DNA of 64,000 nucleotides from Pohlia nutans (GCA_022496805.1 CM040089.1:42144372-42208371); one strand, 5' to 3'. Counted from the stretch's first letter, positions 1 to 11,524 are shown. Notes: generated by a model not told the origin, from the letters alone. Made by a program: numbers and translations.

Positions 1-189
1 GTTTTAGTGTTTTAAGGCCATATTCATTATATTGAGACTTTCTTAGATTTTGAGACAGAATGCTAGTTTTTTAAAAATTCATTTTAAAAATAGTAATTGA
101 AACCAAAAAATAAGAATGCTCAAATAGTGATTCTATAATGAAATTCTAAAAGTTGGTGTTGTTACCTATTTATAAAAAATTACTAGTAA

Positions 190-262
190 AGAGATAAAAC
201 GGTTTATCTTCGAGTCGAAGATAAAAATGAGACTACGAAGAGTCTCAATATAACGAACATGG
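190..262. repeat. Partial copy of hairpin/TIR element S
   Basis: The stretch carries a perfect short palindrome (TTTATCTTCGAGTCGAAGATAAA in two halves around 203-225), then GAGACTACGAAGAGTCTCAATATAACGAAC. The same arrangement, a TTTATC.TCGAGTCGA.GATAAA hairpin followed by GAGAC...GTCTCAATTTAACGAA, forms the right half of the complete inverted-repeat element at 60447-60697. I read it as a truncated copy of that family, directly next to the decayed transposase at 262-804. Whether the two belong to one element is unknown. Confidence 0.5.
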
Positions 263-804
263 TCTTTTTTCCTCATTATTCAATCTATAAGACCTTCTCC
301 GTCTCGAGCCTAACACCAATAACGACCATTTGAGCAAAAATGATTGACCTTAGTCTCATTTGAAAAAATCACTTGTTTCCAATCCGTAACGGTCCAATTC
401 ACGTGAGATTTGGCAAAATCTAAACAAGCTTGAATATTCTTCTATGAAAGAAGAAGCTTTTTCTTCTTCACACAAGCCTCCAAACCTATAGAATTTAATG
501 CTCGTCGCACTGTCTGAACACTAATCTCATTGGCAAATTCCTACCTTACTAATTTGCATGCCTCCGTGGCAATACTAAATCCTCCAATTGTCACCGCTCT
601 TACAAATGCCCTCTTCAAATGGTCTGAAATCACTTTTGGTCCTCCTCCTACAAATAGTTTAGTATTAAGAAGACGTTTCTTTCGGCTTCTCTCAGCACTA
701 AATTGACTAATAGCAAGCCATTTGGCTACTTTCCGTGTGCTCCATCCTTTTTGTAGCAATGATACTACACTATTCTACTTTCCATAAGACAATGGCCTTA
801 TCAT
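262..804 (-). pseudogene. Tc1-like transposase, decayed and truncated
   Basis: Reading the minus strand from an ATG at 804 gives one continuous frame of about 180 codons interrupted by several stops (near 775, 541, 440 and 311), with no frameshift. The N-terminal part looks like the paired helix-turn-helix domain of Tc1 transposases: LLQKGWSTRKVAKWLAIS, then SRKKR, then VSDHLKRA-type helices at 601-640. Further on come VQTVRRALNSIGLEA and DWKQVIFSNETKVN, the region around the first catalytic aspartate, where the usual Asp of FSDE is Asn here. GRYWC and ARDGEGL follow. The second Asp and the final Glu/Asp region are missing, so the copy is about half the usual ~340 residues and is dead. It is more like Tc1 (fungal/animal type) than the common plant mariner, which is an inference from the motifs. 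Confidence 0.75.
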
Positions 805-1241
805 GGTATGGAACAACTAAAAATGCAATGTACTACTTGAGAAGGAAAAGAGACACGCTTGCTTACTTACAACACTCACTGTTGAATTGAAACTCTCTAC
901 TATATTGTCAATATATGGAAGAAATGGAGGTGTAAACGTACAAGACCAAAAGTGAGTCAATGAGAGATTCTCTTTTAAAATTAAACATCTCAACCACCTT
1001 TGCAAATTTTTCATTAAAACTTCCATACATTAGTACACACTTAGATACCTATCATCTACTCTTGATGACACCTCTAAATCCTCATTAATGCAATAGATAT
1101 TTCAGATTATACTAAGCATGGGCAAACACTGACTCGGATTTGTGAGTCACTGTACACCAATGTATATTTGCTCATATAATCCCTCTCGTATATTGGAATA
1201 CAACGATGTACTCAAATATAGTGTACTTAAATATGTTGGTG
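805..1241. other. Gene-free stretch
   Basis: I see no convincing coding sequence here. Short minus-strand frames exist but show no family resemblance. The stretch lies between the dead transposase and a MITE. If the DZIP1-like gene continues leftward, this is part of a large, transposon-filled intron. Confidence 0.4.
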
Positions 1242-1559
1242 TACACTGAATGGCATATTTAGTGTCCAGGACACTATTTCTCAAATCCAGGCGCTGTTTA
1301 GTTTTAGGGAGATATAGTGTCCTCATAAGAAAAAAATGAATGTAGTGTTCCAATGACATATGGCAACTTTATAATAAATAGCATCCCACCTCATGCCACT
1401 CTCATTACTTGGAAAGAACATGGCACTCTCAATGAAAGTGGGAATGACAAGTGGCTAACTCCTATGTAGTGTCAAGGGACACTATTTCTCTTCACCTTTG
1501 AACAAATTGTGATAGAAGACATCAATTCTCCACGGACACTAAATACGCCATTCAATGTA
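1242..1559. mobile_element. MITE family B, copy 1 (318 bp)
   Basis: The element begins TACACTGAATGGCATATTTA and ends with the near-exact reverse complement, TAAATACGCCATTCAATGTA, giving terminal inverted repeats of about 26 bp. A second copy in the opposite orientation lies at 30230-30546 with the same interior, including ACAAGTGG..AACTCCTATGTAGTGTC. There is no coding capacity. The superfamily is unclear because I could not define a convincing target duplication. Confidence 0.75.
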
Positions 1560-1646
1560 GTGAAATATGGCAGCAATCACATGCTTGTACACAAAAACAC
1601 ATGCAAAAATACATGGCATCATACATATGAGCAAAAACTGTGTTAC

Positions 1647-4153
1647 AAATCAGTGAAGATGGGTATAGATTTTGCACTCGTGCTGCGGTAGCCTCTTCAG
1701 CTGTGGAAACCACAGCTAAGATCTTCTCATCCGTCACTTCCTGCTTGTTTTGATGTTTCCTTGCAACGTGCATATCCTGCACAAGCGTTTAATTTCCAGT
1801 CATTTCTGTCTCACAGAATGACGATCAATCCACTGATTAGTACAAAACTCACCTCCTAGAGGCATTCTAGAAACTCTAGCCACGTTACAATTGGCAAGGT
1901 TTAAGTTAGAAACTGCCGTTACAATTGGGGTTTAATGTAGCAATGTTTTCTAGGGACCACTACGTGAACCCCAAATTGGGTTTCATGTTCTTTAAGAAAT
2001 TTTGAGTGTGCCAAATGGTAACTTGTTACTGTTCAATTTTATTTATTTTCTTGACTAATATGTACAACGTTCTTCATTGATATAAAACACGGTCTTATGA
2101 GAATTATGTTTTTCACAATATGATGACTTAAATTGGTCATTTTCAATCGATGAATCCTTGGTCCTTTGTGGGTGAGAAACTTACAAAGTAGTACGAGGAT
2201 TCAAAAGCCTTCTCACAGAAAGGGCAATGCCAAACCTGCAACGAAAGGCAATCGGTAAGTTCTCTGCACATACAATCCATTACCGGTACGAACCGTCACC
2301 AAATCACTTCATCGTATTGACAGGCTTACCTGTGGCTTATTACTTTGAGAGGTCTGGTGGTTCTTTTCCTGAACTTTCATCATAACCTCATATGTTTTCA
2401 AGGTCTGCAGTTTCACATACAGAAAGTTAATACCCTGGTGGCAAAAAAAAATCACAAAACAACGTGACCATCAAATGCAGATCATTCTGAAAGTGTGAAC
2501 ATAATAAACCACCTTTTTAGCTTGTTTCAATTCATGGCGAGTTTGTAACAAGGCATCTCTCTGACACAAGAAACGTGATCGAATTTTTTCATTCTTCTGC
2601 TCCATATTCGCCCTCGACTGAAGGAGCCCGCTCTTGTGGTCCGCCAACAAATCCTGGACATGAAGCAGATATTCCACCTGCGCAGCTCAATTGCAATGCA
2701 TCAACAAACTGAAACCCGATCTAAATGAGACCAGTCTAACATCACCGAATACAACACCACCTTAATTGCGACAGCTATCATATATACAACGCGCCATTAA
2801 CAGTGAAAATGTCCATTTGGATTCAAGAGATGACAAGATTGGGTGCATTAACCCCTAAAGGACAAAGAAGCCCCAATTGAGCCTCATGTTTTTTAACAGT
2901 TTTGAGTAGGTTCTAAGTGGACTTTCTCTTGATCAAATCTACTTGGTTCTTTTATCAATACATGCAATGTTCTTCACTGATTCCGGTGATATGATATTTG
3001 GTCACATCTGAATTGTATTTATCACAATATGATCAATTGAAAACCATGAATCCTTGGTCCCTTTAAATGCTACGAGTTAACTTTGGATATTCTCAACATT
3101 ACACAGCGTGTCCTTTTCTCAATACTTGTCCATTCATGATCAAATCCAAAGTGATTTAGAGGTATGTGTGACCTCGTTTCATTTAATGAACTGCTTTACT
3201 GAAACAACAGTACTCGTTTGTGATATTGGTGACCAAAGTATGTGACATCCTGCACACTTTGATTGTTAAAACACTTCCTCGATTTTCCCAATTCTCTATT
3301 TTCTCATTTTTCACATTCAACCAAAGCTTAAACTGTGTGGTTACCTTAGCCTTAGACCAGAGCCAGAACTCCAAAATTTTGAAGCAATCAAAATATACAC
3401 GGGGATTCAGTTTTTGGTACCATCAATTGTGCAAGACGGAAAATCTTCACGAAGTTTGCTTCCGTGAAATTGCGAGTGTCTTCTCCTTGAATGTCGCCAA
3501 ATGCAACAGTATCCAGCACCGACTCTAACGCATCAATGTCTGATTGAGCACAAGTAAAACACGTGATAAGATTTCTTGTTCAACCCTAACCCTAAAACAA
3601 GCCCAAGAGCATTCAAACCGCAATGCGACAGCCAAATCTATCGACAGATTGCGCTTCTTAGCAAAGAAATTCAACATGATAGACTGGAGTTTTAGCACGT
3701 ATTTATCATAACACCAGAGACTAAAGCAATACTCGAAAAGTAAGGAAAAAAAATCAGGGGTGGAAATCCCTTTGATCATTTGCTTTTACAATGAAAAAAA
3801 AGGTTTACATGTTTTGGAGCAAACACAAACCTCATCACATGAAGAGGTTGTTTGTGTCTACACACACGCTTATACAAAGCACAAAATGAACATTATGATG
3901 AATAGGGCAGACTAGATATCTAGTGTCGTTCAAGTTACCAGAGCAGTCGTTTCACATTACCTACTTCGCGAATGACGCGATCGACATCAATGGTGTGCAA
4001 AGTGCGCCAGTCGATCCTTGCCATCCGCTTCTGGAACTCAAATTGAGCAGTAGCATCACGCAAGGGTGCTGCGCTTGCAATCGAATTCTTGCGAGGTGTG
4101 CGTCGTGGTGTCCGCTTCCTCCATGTACGATGATCTCGACCTTTCCTTTCCAT
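1647..4153 (-). CDS. DZIP1-like: DZIP1-like ciliary zinc-finger protein, 5' six exons
   Basis: Exons on the minus strand, all with GT..AG borders and consistent phase, are 4153-3961, 3539-3421, 2677-2513, 2404-2330, 2235-2185 and 1776-~1647. The first five encode 201 residues. Residues 38-104 contain FEFQKRMARIDWRTLHTIDV, VIREVDIDALESVL and FRLAQLM, followed by VEYLLHVQDLL. This is the conserved N-terminus of DZIP1/DZIP1L. A charged coiled-coil segment follows, then a C2H2 finger spanning the exon 5/6 junction (C188-x2-C191-x12-H204-x4-H209, residues CPFCEKAF...DMHVARKH). DZIP1 proteins act at the basal body and transition zone in cilium assembly. In plants such a protein is expected only where sperm are flagellate. 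The family is normally several hundred residues longer. No further exon is recognisable down to position 1, where a MITE and a dead transposase lie, so the gene either runs off the left edge through a large intron or has lost its 3' end. The end of exon 6 (a GTAACA donor) is tentative; the frame stays open to 1552. Confidence 0.82.
1929..2185. repeat. Degenerate family A element in a DZIP1-like intron
   Basis: From about 1945 to 2165 the sequence follows the same course as the elements at 2848-3080 and 44005-44254. Shared pieces are a CCCCAAATTG..TCATGTT opening, AA..GTTCTTCA.TGAT in the middle and ATGAATCCTTGGTCC at the end. The terminal TTAA/CCC motifs are eroded. It lies in the intron between exons 5 and 6. 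Confidence 0.5.
2848..3080. mobile_element. TTAA element, family A copy (233 bp)
   Basis: It starts TTAACCCCTAAAGGACAAAG and ends GGTCCCTTTAAATGCTACGAG|TTAA. The interior (GTTCTTCACTGATTC, GGTGATATGA, ACATCTGAATTGTA, AACCATGAATCCTTGGTCC) matches the element at 44005-44254 closely. It sits in intron 2 of the DZIP1-like gene. Confidence 0.75.
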
Positions 4154-4253
4154 TCTAGTGGCCCTCGGGACTGGAGACCCCGAAGCTTGAAGACGATGAA
4201 AGCAAGCGGAATTGGTACAACTGTTCTATGTGCAACTCCACAAATCAATCGTC

Positions 4254-4712
4254 AGACCCTAAATTCATTCATCGTGGTAGATCGAATTTCGTAGCCCGCC
4301 ATTTTTCCATCTTTGCTGATCGTGCAAACAATGAACAAGGAAAACTTGATTGGATTCATCACCTTGAGTACACTCCATCGAACAACTCATACCCCTTCAA
4401 TTCAGTTCACGAAACCCTAAATTCATCATTATAGATCAAGATTTGCAGCCGACACTTTTTCTGCCATGATCGTCGTGCAAACAATGAATAAAAAAAACAA
4501 AACATTGGATTCATCATCTTGAGATGGTCACATTGCACTCCATCGAACTCATACCCCTTCAATTCAGTTCACGAAACCCCTAAATTCATCATAGATTTGC
4601 AGCCGATACTTGGACCGCCATGATCGTGCAAACAAGGAATGAAAAAAACAAACATTGGATTCATCATCTTGAGATGATCACATAATTCGAACTCATACCC
4701 TTTCAATTCAGA
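4254..4712. repeat. Three tandem ~160-bp repeats in a divergent intergenic region
   Basis: Units begin near 4254, 4412 and 4573, each with (A)ACCCTAAATTCATCAT. Each continues through GCCGACAC/GCCGATAC, GATCGTGCAAACAA.GAA, CATTGGATTCATCATCTTGA, TCGAACTCATACCCCTTCAA and TTCAGTTCACGAAACCC. The period is about 158-162 bp, and the third unit is slightly shorter. The array lies immediately upstream of the DZIP1-like start and before SCD2-like gene A, so it occupies the presumed divergent promoter or 5'UTR region. Confidence 0.8.
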
Positions 4713-5580
4713 ACCCACCCTCACAATGCCATTTTTTACACAAATTTCCTCATCAAATCGAAGGATGCACGAATGTCGTATGAGATTCAGATTGAAGCAG
4801 CAAAATTGGCCGGACGTCACAGTAGTAGTGTGTAAAGAGACCGTCGTAATCTTTTTCCTAAAGATGAAACGAAACCCTAAAGACTATGATCACCTGCTGC
4901 CAGCAAAAGGTTTCTTGCACTTAGACATCTCTTCACATGAAACAAGTAGGCAGGGGATCATGTCAGATCTCGCGATTAATTCCTGCTGAGGTTTGTTACC
5001 AAAAATTGGACACAACATTGCGATTCTGCTTTAATTTCTCAAAGTATCAACCCCCTCGTCGAGTTTCGGATTCATGCGATACTGTACAAATCTGGTTCTG
5101 TACAAATCGCCTTCTACAGGCCTCCCTAATGTCACATCTTCAAATTTCATCGATCGGCGACATTAATTCTCTCATGAAATCATCACCGACAGATGGTCCA
5201 GGTGAGAACTTTCCAAGCTGAGACTCCACAGCCCAAATTAGCAAACCCTGTAACCTTCGGTCCTCAGTCGTTTTGAGCTTAATCAAGCTTATTTTCACAA
5301 GCTTAATCAAGCTTAGGTGACGTAATCAAGGTGCTATTCACACTTGGGGCTTTCCCATTTGGGACAAGGTGCCTGCAGCGCTACAGTAACAGCCTTGTTG
5401 CCGCCAAGGCGCCAACAGGGAGAAATTTGCGAGAACTCCAGCACATGGGTTTCGGGGGAGCCTCCTCTTTCCTCGCTTAGTTCGCTTCCTCGCACTAAAT
5501 TCTTGCGTAGTCTTTCTCATTTGGCGATTATCATCGACTTGCGGCACTTGTTGTTGTTGTTGCTGTTGCCAGTTTACGAG
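4713..5580 (+). other. Divergent promoter region and probable first 5'UTR exon of SCD2-like A
   Basis: No protein-coding frame with family resemblance is visible. The stretch from about 5340 to 5580 changes to GC-richer, CT/TTG-rich sequence ending TTTACGAG|GTGGGT, a good donor site. I therefore infer an untranslated first exon of SCD2-like A. The exact transcription start is unknown. Confidence 0.4.
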
Positions 5581-6838
5581 GTGGGTCTTTCTTCGAGTTG
5601 TTTTTCTACTCCTTTCTTTTGTCGTTGTCGGTTTTGTATTTGACGTTGGAGTTCAAGGGCTTTGTTTTTTTTTCATTCATTTGCTTCTACATGTTCCGGG
5701 TTCTTTTTTTCTGGACTTTTATGTTACGAACTCCTTGATTTCCTGCGTTTCGGTTCCATTTTCTTTCCCTCCTTGGATTATGTGCTCGAATTGCGATAGT
5801 TGGCGATAGATGAGTGCATGTCCCTTGTAAATCGGAGTTCCTTTTCACCGTTTGGATTTGAGAATGCATATCTGTTAGTTGTTTCTTTCCATGCATGCAA
5901 GTTCAAATAGATGTTTCTAGAACTTTTTCCTTGTCGGTAACTGTTAATACCCTGTTAGTTGTGAATGGAGCAAGAAGTAGGGATCTAATCACGTATGAGT
6001 TGGGTTGCCAATTACTGTAAGTTTTGGTAGATGCTTCAGTTTTCATTTGAGCATCAAACCTTTTATCTGATTGTGGAATCATTTTCTTTTCACCAACTAG
6101 ATGGAAAGTCTGAGCTTATTAAGATTACTGGAAAGATTTAGATTATTGGAAAGTTTCTGTAGAGGCTAGGAACATATCCCTTACAAGTAAATCTAGAATA
6201 CAGAAGCCAATTCCTGATCATCCCTTAGTTTTGAATGTAATAGGAGTACTTACTTTCTGGTAGTAACCGGGTAATTACCCTGTTGTTTTGATTCAAAGAA
6301 CTTGATGTTGATACCATTCTACAAAGATATTTGTACCAGGAAAAACCCTAGTAAAATCTCACTGGAGGCCGACATGACCACCGTGTATATGCATAATAAA
6401 TTTTTTTGCTCACAGGGTAACATCACGGTGCATTCCTTTGTCCTCTCCAGTCGTCTAGTGAGCACGGACCGTTTCATGAAAAGCTTGTAGAGCTGCATTT
6501 GTTTGTATGCTATCCCAGGCTCACATGGTTTCCAGCCCTTGGCAACCATATGTTAAAAACCATATCTTACATGACATTCTTAAGTTTTTTTATGAGTGCA
6601 CCCATCTTATTATTCATATGAAAAAACTGGATATGATTCGGTGATTGATGTTAAGGGCTTTCCTTCTTCAAAATCCTTGAACTCAAGATCTAACAGTATG
6701 TGTATCGAAGAAAGAAGATGAAGTATCTTGGATACCTTGATTATTCCAGATGGGCGCAAACTCCTTTCAAGAATGTTATGTACGTGAATGAGAAAGTCTA
6801 GTTTTCTTTTCTAACAAATTCCACTCTCTGGGATGCAG
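5581..6838 (+). other. Probable 5'UTR intron of SCD2-like A
   Basis: The proposed donor is GAG|GTGGGTC at 5581. The acceptor follows a pyrimidine-rich tract with a branch-like TTTCTAAC and ends GGGATGCAG at 6838. The interior is AT-rich and non-coding. The leader then runs from 6839 to the ATG at 7063. This is inferred from splice signals only. Confidence 0.45.
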
Positions 6839-7062
6839 ATGTGGTGTTGTAGGAAATCAGAGAATGGAACCTGGAGGAGCAAGTGTGGCGTTTTGTTCTC
6901 ACCAAGTTGGAACCTGGTGGTCTTTTCACGGAGTTGTTGACCTTAAAATGAACCCTTGAAGCACAGCTAGACTTTCTGTTAAGCGAGAGATCGAAACTCA
7001 AGCAATTTGAAAACATATATCGAGCCACAATACATGCCTGCAGGTCAGATTACTGATCCGAA

Positions 7063-9178
7063 ATGGCAGAGATGGAAAGAACCGCGAGCCCTGCGCTTGG
7101 CAGGCAACGAAGCGTGTCTTCAGGAGGTCCGACGCTTCTTCACTCACGCTCCCACTCGCGTCACGAGCCAGGCTCTGGCTCTTTCAACTCGTTACGAAGG
7201 GGGCAGAATTACGCTGCCAAGGCTGCAGCTGCACGTTTAGCCCAGGTCAGTGATCATGTTGTTTTTGAACATAAATTTTGGCAATGTGTTTTTTTGTAGC
7301 AAATCAATCAGTTTTGTCTGATTTCTCCCAAAAAAGGTCCGTCTAAAACGCCCAACATGGCCATCTGCATCACTGAACTTTGCAACGGTGGCATTTTCTC
7401 ATTTTAAAGCTCTTGTTCTATACTACAAGATCAACTTGTCTATCGTGTCAAACTGAAGTCATTTTCACACAAATAAACAGATGATTTACAGCAGGGGTTC
7501 CAATTTTCCTACACTATAGAAAATACACAGTGGACACTAAAGAGAATTCTCTTCTAACCGTTTGGCTCAAATTCGTGCAAAAACATGATTTCATTGATGA
7601 TTCCAGGTGATGCAAGCCAATCGTGACTTTGGCTCTGATGAGGAGGACGAGGATGAGGTGATGCCTCACTACAACCCAGGCTCGTATTTATCAAGTGTAG
7701 CTGCTTCCGAGGCACGACGAGAGCCATCTCCGAGAGTGGCAAGGAACATCATTGACACAGTTCCTCGTGCACTGGGGCCATCTGCCAATCCACGGGGCTC
7801 GACTTTGAGGCCTGTAACCGTTTCTGCTCAGCAGCCAGCTAGTTCTTTCCAGCGACCAAAACCAGTGGTTGCTGCTTTGGTTCCTGCTCTGAATTTGCGA
7901 GAGGTTCCAGCTCCTGAGGATAGGCTGCGAAAGCATTTCTCAGATCCCACGCCAGTAGCGGGGGGTGGATTCCACGACACGGGCACTCGTGGTCACGGGG
8001 GAGACCGAACCTTTCGCCGCGAAGCCGGGGCTCTGCTGGACGAAATAGACATGCTCCAAGAAGACAACGAGAGCCTGTTCGACAAGCTCCGCCTGGCCGA
8101 GGAGAAGCTGGCTGAGAAAGACTTCCGGACACGCGAATTGGAGAGGCAGGTCATGTCAGTTGGCCAGCACTCTCTGGACTCGTCCGGGGTCGACTCGTTG
8201 GACTCGCGTCTGCGGTCCCGGAAAGAGCAGTTTCTGAAGCAACGTGAAGCAGCTCTGCGAGCAGCCAAGGAGCAGAGCAAAGACGTCAAGGACGAAGAGA
8301 TTGCAGCTCTGAAACTGGAGGCGGAGGCTGCAAGGGAGGAGGCCGCTGCGGCTTCGGCTGCTGCTCACGAGGTCGAGACCGAAGTGAAAGCGTTGCGAAC
8401 CATGACGCATCGCATGATTTTGACACAGGAGGAAATGGAGGAGGTCGTGTTGAAACGGTGTTGGCTGGCACGGTACTGGGGATTAGCTGCCAAGCATGGG
8501 ATACATCCCGAGATTGCCACTTCCAAGTCTGACTTCTGGTCATCCCTGGCGCCATTACCACTGGAGGTCGTGCTGTCTGCAGGGCAACGAGCCACGAGCT
8601 CGCAGTGGAACAAGAGCACCATGAGTGCAGCTTCGGATCAACCCAAGAAGACGACACGGGATGTGAACGACATAACAGGGGAAGGCAACATCGAGAGCAT
8701 GTTGGCAGTGGAGAAGGGGTTGCGGGAGCTTGCTGCTTTGAAGGTGGAAGATGCAGTGATGCTGGCATTGTCACGACACCGACAGACCGCCGCCCTTCGT
8801 GACTCCACTGACAGCCCCAAAGCCTTGAGTTCTGTGGAGCTCAGTCCCATGGAGATTGAGGATGTGCAGTTCAAGCAGGCATGGCTGGTTTACTTCTGGC
8901 GACGCGCCAAGACGAACGGTTTGGAGCCCGTGCGTGCCGAGGAATGCATTCAACTGTGGACTGGCCGCACCATGCTCCAGACCTCAGTGCGTGATCAGGT
9001 GGATGTGGAACGTAGCATGATGGAGCTCAGAGCGCTTGGCATTGAGGAGCAGCTCTGGAACATCTCAAGACGAGAGATCAGCAAAGATGCTGCCAATCAC
9101 AAGGTGGATGTGCTGGAAGTTTTGCAAGGGAACAACAGTCTACAACGCACTCTGAGCTCTTCCTTTATACCCCAGTAA
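7063..9178 (+). CDS. SCD2-like: SCD2-like coiled-coil protein A
   Basis: Exon 1 (7063-7245) and exon 2 (7607-9178) join in phase 0 to give 584 residues. The intron borders are CCCAG|GTCAGT and TTCCAG|GTG. The N-terminus is Ser/Arg-rich (SPALGRQRSVSSGG), followed by the conserved block [19 protein letters not shown] and an acidic run (DEEDEDE). A long low-complexity Pro/Ser linker comes next. Predicted coiled coils lie at roughly residues 197-244 ([19 protein letters not shown]...) and 260-346 ([12 protein letters not shown]...). The C-terminal domain, with [20 protein letters not shown] and [20 protein letters not shown], is diagnostic of plant SCD2. Arabidopsis SCD2 works with the DENN protein SCD1 and the exocyst in clathrin-linked trafficking and cytokinesis. 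Two lines support the start: the ATG gives the motif shared with gene B, and upstream frames are non-coding. Gene B at 13644 is a close paralogue in the same orientation. Confidence 0.93.
7337..7543. repeat. Family N element remnant in the SCD2-like A intron
   Basis: The interior runs from GTCTAAAACGCCCAACATGG to ACACAGTGGACACTAAAG. It closely matches the complete TTAA-flanked element at 45698-45927, sharing CATTTTCTCATTTTA, ACAAGATCAAC, GTGTCAAACTGAAGTCATTT and CAATTTTCCTACACTA. The terminal CCCCTAAG/TTAGGGG motifs are lost. It fills most of the 361-bp intron. Confidence 0.8.
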
Positions 9179-9939
9179 GTAAACTGTAGTCTTCCTGTGA
9201 TTTTTTCCATTTTCTTTGAAAGCAAATGAAGGATTTCAACTGAACTCCTCAGACAAGTAGGAAGAGGAGTAGGAAGTAGTCTATTTGTAATTGCAACAGT
9301 AGCTCACATTTCTCTCATACTGTCGTAGTTGCAACTGACAGCCCTCATGTACATTCTTTATTCTCATTTTCTTTTAGTCTAGAAGGTGAGGCAAGAGTTG
9401 GTTCAATTGTTGGTTTTAGTTGCTGCCAACGTGTCTTGCTGTTACCATCCTTTCGTTGAGAATTTTTTTTTATATACGCAGAAATGACCCCAAATGAGTG
9501 GGTCTCCCTGCATCAATTCCCCTCACTGTTCTTGCACCAAAATACTACACAACACTTCCATGCCCATCTCATATCACTTCATACGGGTGTCAGACGTGCT
9601 CCACAATTTGCAAGTTTGTTACCAAATTGAGCATGACATGATTCTTCTATCTTCTAAGTACTAACTTCTTTGTAGAGTTTTGAAACGTGATTCTGAGATT
9701 GCCTTCTTGTGCAGATTAGTTTCGACACCCTTAACGTTTATTTACAAATTACAATTGATGCATTATGAACTAGCTTTCCACAAAATCGAATGATGATGAC
9801 AAGTTCAATTTTCAAAGAAATTGTGTCACTCTTAGAAATAGGTTGTATGTTATTAGTGCCGGAGTTTGGCATAACAATTTCAGAGGTGAAACCATCTTTG
9901 CGTGCATGGTCTACGTTACGATATATGATAGATATTTAA
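9179..9939. other. 3'UTR of SCD2-like A and intergenic DNA
   Basis: The first few hundred bases after the TAA are presumably 3'UTR. No gene or recognisable repeat is visible before the TTAA element at 9940. Confidence 0.4.
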
Positions 9940-10507
9940 CCCCTAAATGCCTAGAGCCCTCTCCAAATTTGGCAGTTTTGCAAAGATGCATTATAAAATG
10001 CAACCTAGAGGGATATTTTGAACTTGATATATGAATAAAAGTTGTACATTATGAATTTTAGATTCTATCCATACGGTTAGATCTATGATTGCTATTACCA
10101 ATAATTTTGTATAAAATTTGAAACGTGAAATTCAAAATTATTTTATAATTCAATTACGAATAAGATATTGACAATCTATGGATGAAATTTTTTGTGATTG
10201 GTTGAAATGTAATACTCTAAGTGTAGTGATTTTTGGAGATTTTTTGGTTGCTTAATTTTATGAGTTGACTTTTTTTAGAGCACTTTTACACTGAAATCTT
10301 CAAAATTTTGGGTGAATCACTACAACATGAAATGAGGCATAAAAAATTCACAAATCATCCCCTTTCTAATCGGATCACATATGCGTGAAGCTAACTTCCC
10401 ATAGAATCTACTGTAAAATTCCACACTACAAAATGTGCATGACGGATGAGAACTTTTGGATGAAATCTGTACATCGTCCAAAAAATGGACGCTTAGGCAG
10501 TTAGGGG
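9940..10507 (+). mobile_element. TTAA element, family E copy 1 (568 bp)
   Basis: It is flanked on the left by TTAA and begins CCCCTAAATGCCTAGAGCCC. It ends ...GGACGCTTAGGCAGTTAGGGG followed by TGAA, a one-base change from TTAA. The interior (GATGCATTATAAAATGCAAC, TTAGATTCTATCCATACGG, CATCCCCTTTCTAATCGGA) recurs at 25477-26044 and, inverted, at 33853 and 34946. It has no open reading frame of note. Confidence 0.85.
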
Positions 10508-10511
10508 TGAA

Positions 10512-11524
10512 CCCATAATCCTTCTCTTCTTCCTTGTGAGCCCTCAAATTAACTAAAAGTATATACATTGATTGTCGTAACCTTTGATGGTATTTTTATT
10601 GATTGATGAATGAATGTATAGTAATGGTATTTGGCTATGGTTAGTGGTGTACAAGGAGAGATTGAATGAAGATAGACAACTCCAAATTAAAGAATGACAA
10701 GTGCACTGGAATTAAATAGCTCTAATAAGATGACATGTGCACTAGATAACTTGAGCTTCTCCATGCATGACAAGATGTTTATATTTTTTGATTTAAGATT
10801 TTAATTGCAAAATGTGCCAAGTTCATAATATAGATTCTTTTTTATTTATTTGGAGTTTTGAGGCGTTGTCCATACCTACAATTGCTCCCAATTTTGTGCA
10901 TCCATGCTCTCGACAACATTTTGTTCACAATGTTCTATAACTAAGAGAATGCAGTTCATACCCGACAACCAATCATAGTAAATGCTATTCTCTTTATAGT
11001 TACCTAATTGATATCTTCGTCACTCTCAATGTTTATGTAGTTCATGACCGCATTCTCTCCATGGTTACCAGACCAACTAATATCTAGTTCTCTATCTCTA
11101 ATAACAAGTGTGTTAAATAAGAGTTGTCACAATTTGACTATTCATAATAACTAACTCCATCTAGTTGTTTATCTTCAGTAACCAGTGTTTACAATAACGA
11201 TTTGACTATGCGTAATAACTACTCCAAACATTGGTTTACCGGTACCAACACTATCCAAAATAAATGTAGTCAAGGTCAGCAGGTCATGCCAAATAATTAA
11301 AAAAGAATTCCAAATGTAGTTTTTAACAAATGCCAAATTATGTGAATATTCTCTAAACTTCACTTCTTCACCATTAAAAAAAATTAAATTGGAAAAAAAA
11401 ACAATTTCTTAAGAATTTGGACTTCCTCTTTTTATAATTATTTTTCCCAACATTAAGAACCAGGCACAATATCATTGACACTATTTTCAACACTAAAGAG
11501 TGTTGAAAAACAAAACCCTTTTCT
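10512..11524. other. Gene-free AT-rich stretch
   Basis: No gene is recognised. The end near 11270-11350 (GTCAGCAGGTCATGCCAAATAA) resembles sequence near 57510, so part of it is a low-copy dispersed repeat. Confidence 0.35.

Noticed and set aside
8286..8774. Long minus-strand frames opposite SCD2-like A (and 14036-14799 opposite B)
   Set aside because: They are antisense shadows of GC-rich coding exons. They have no family resemblance, and the sense strand is clearly SCD2.
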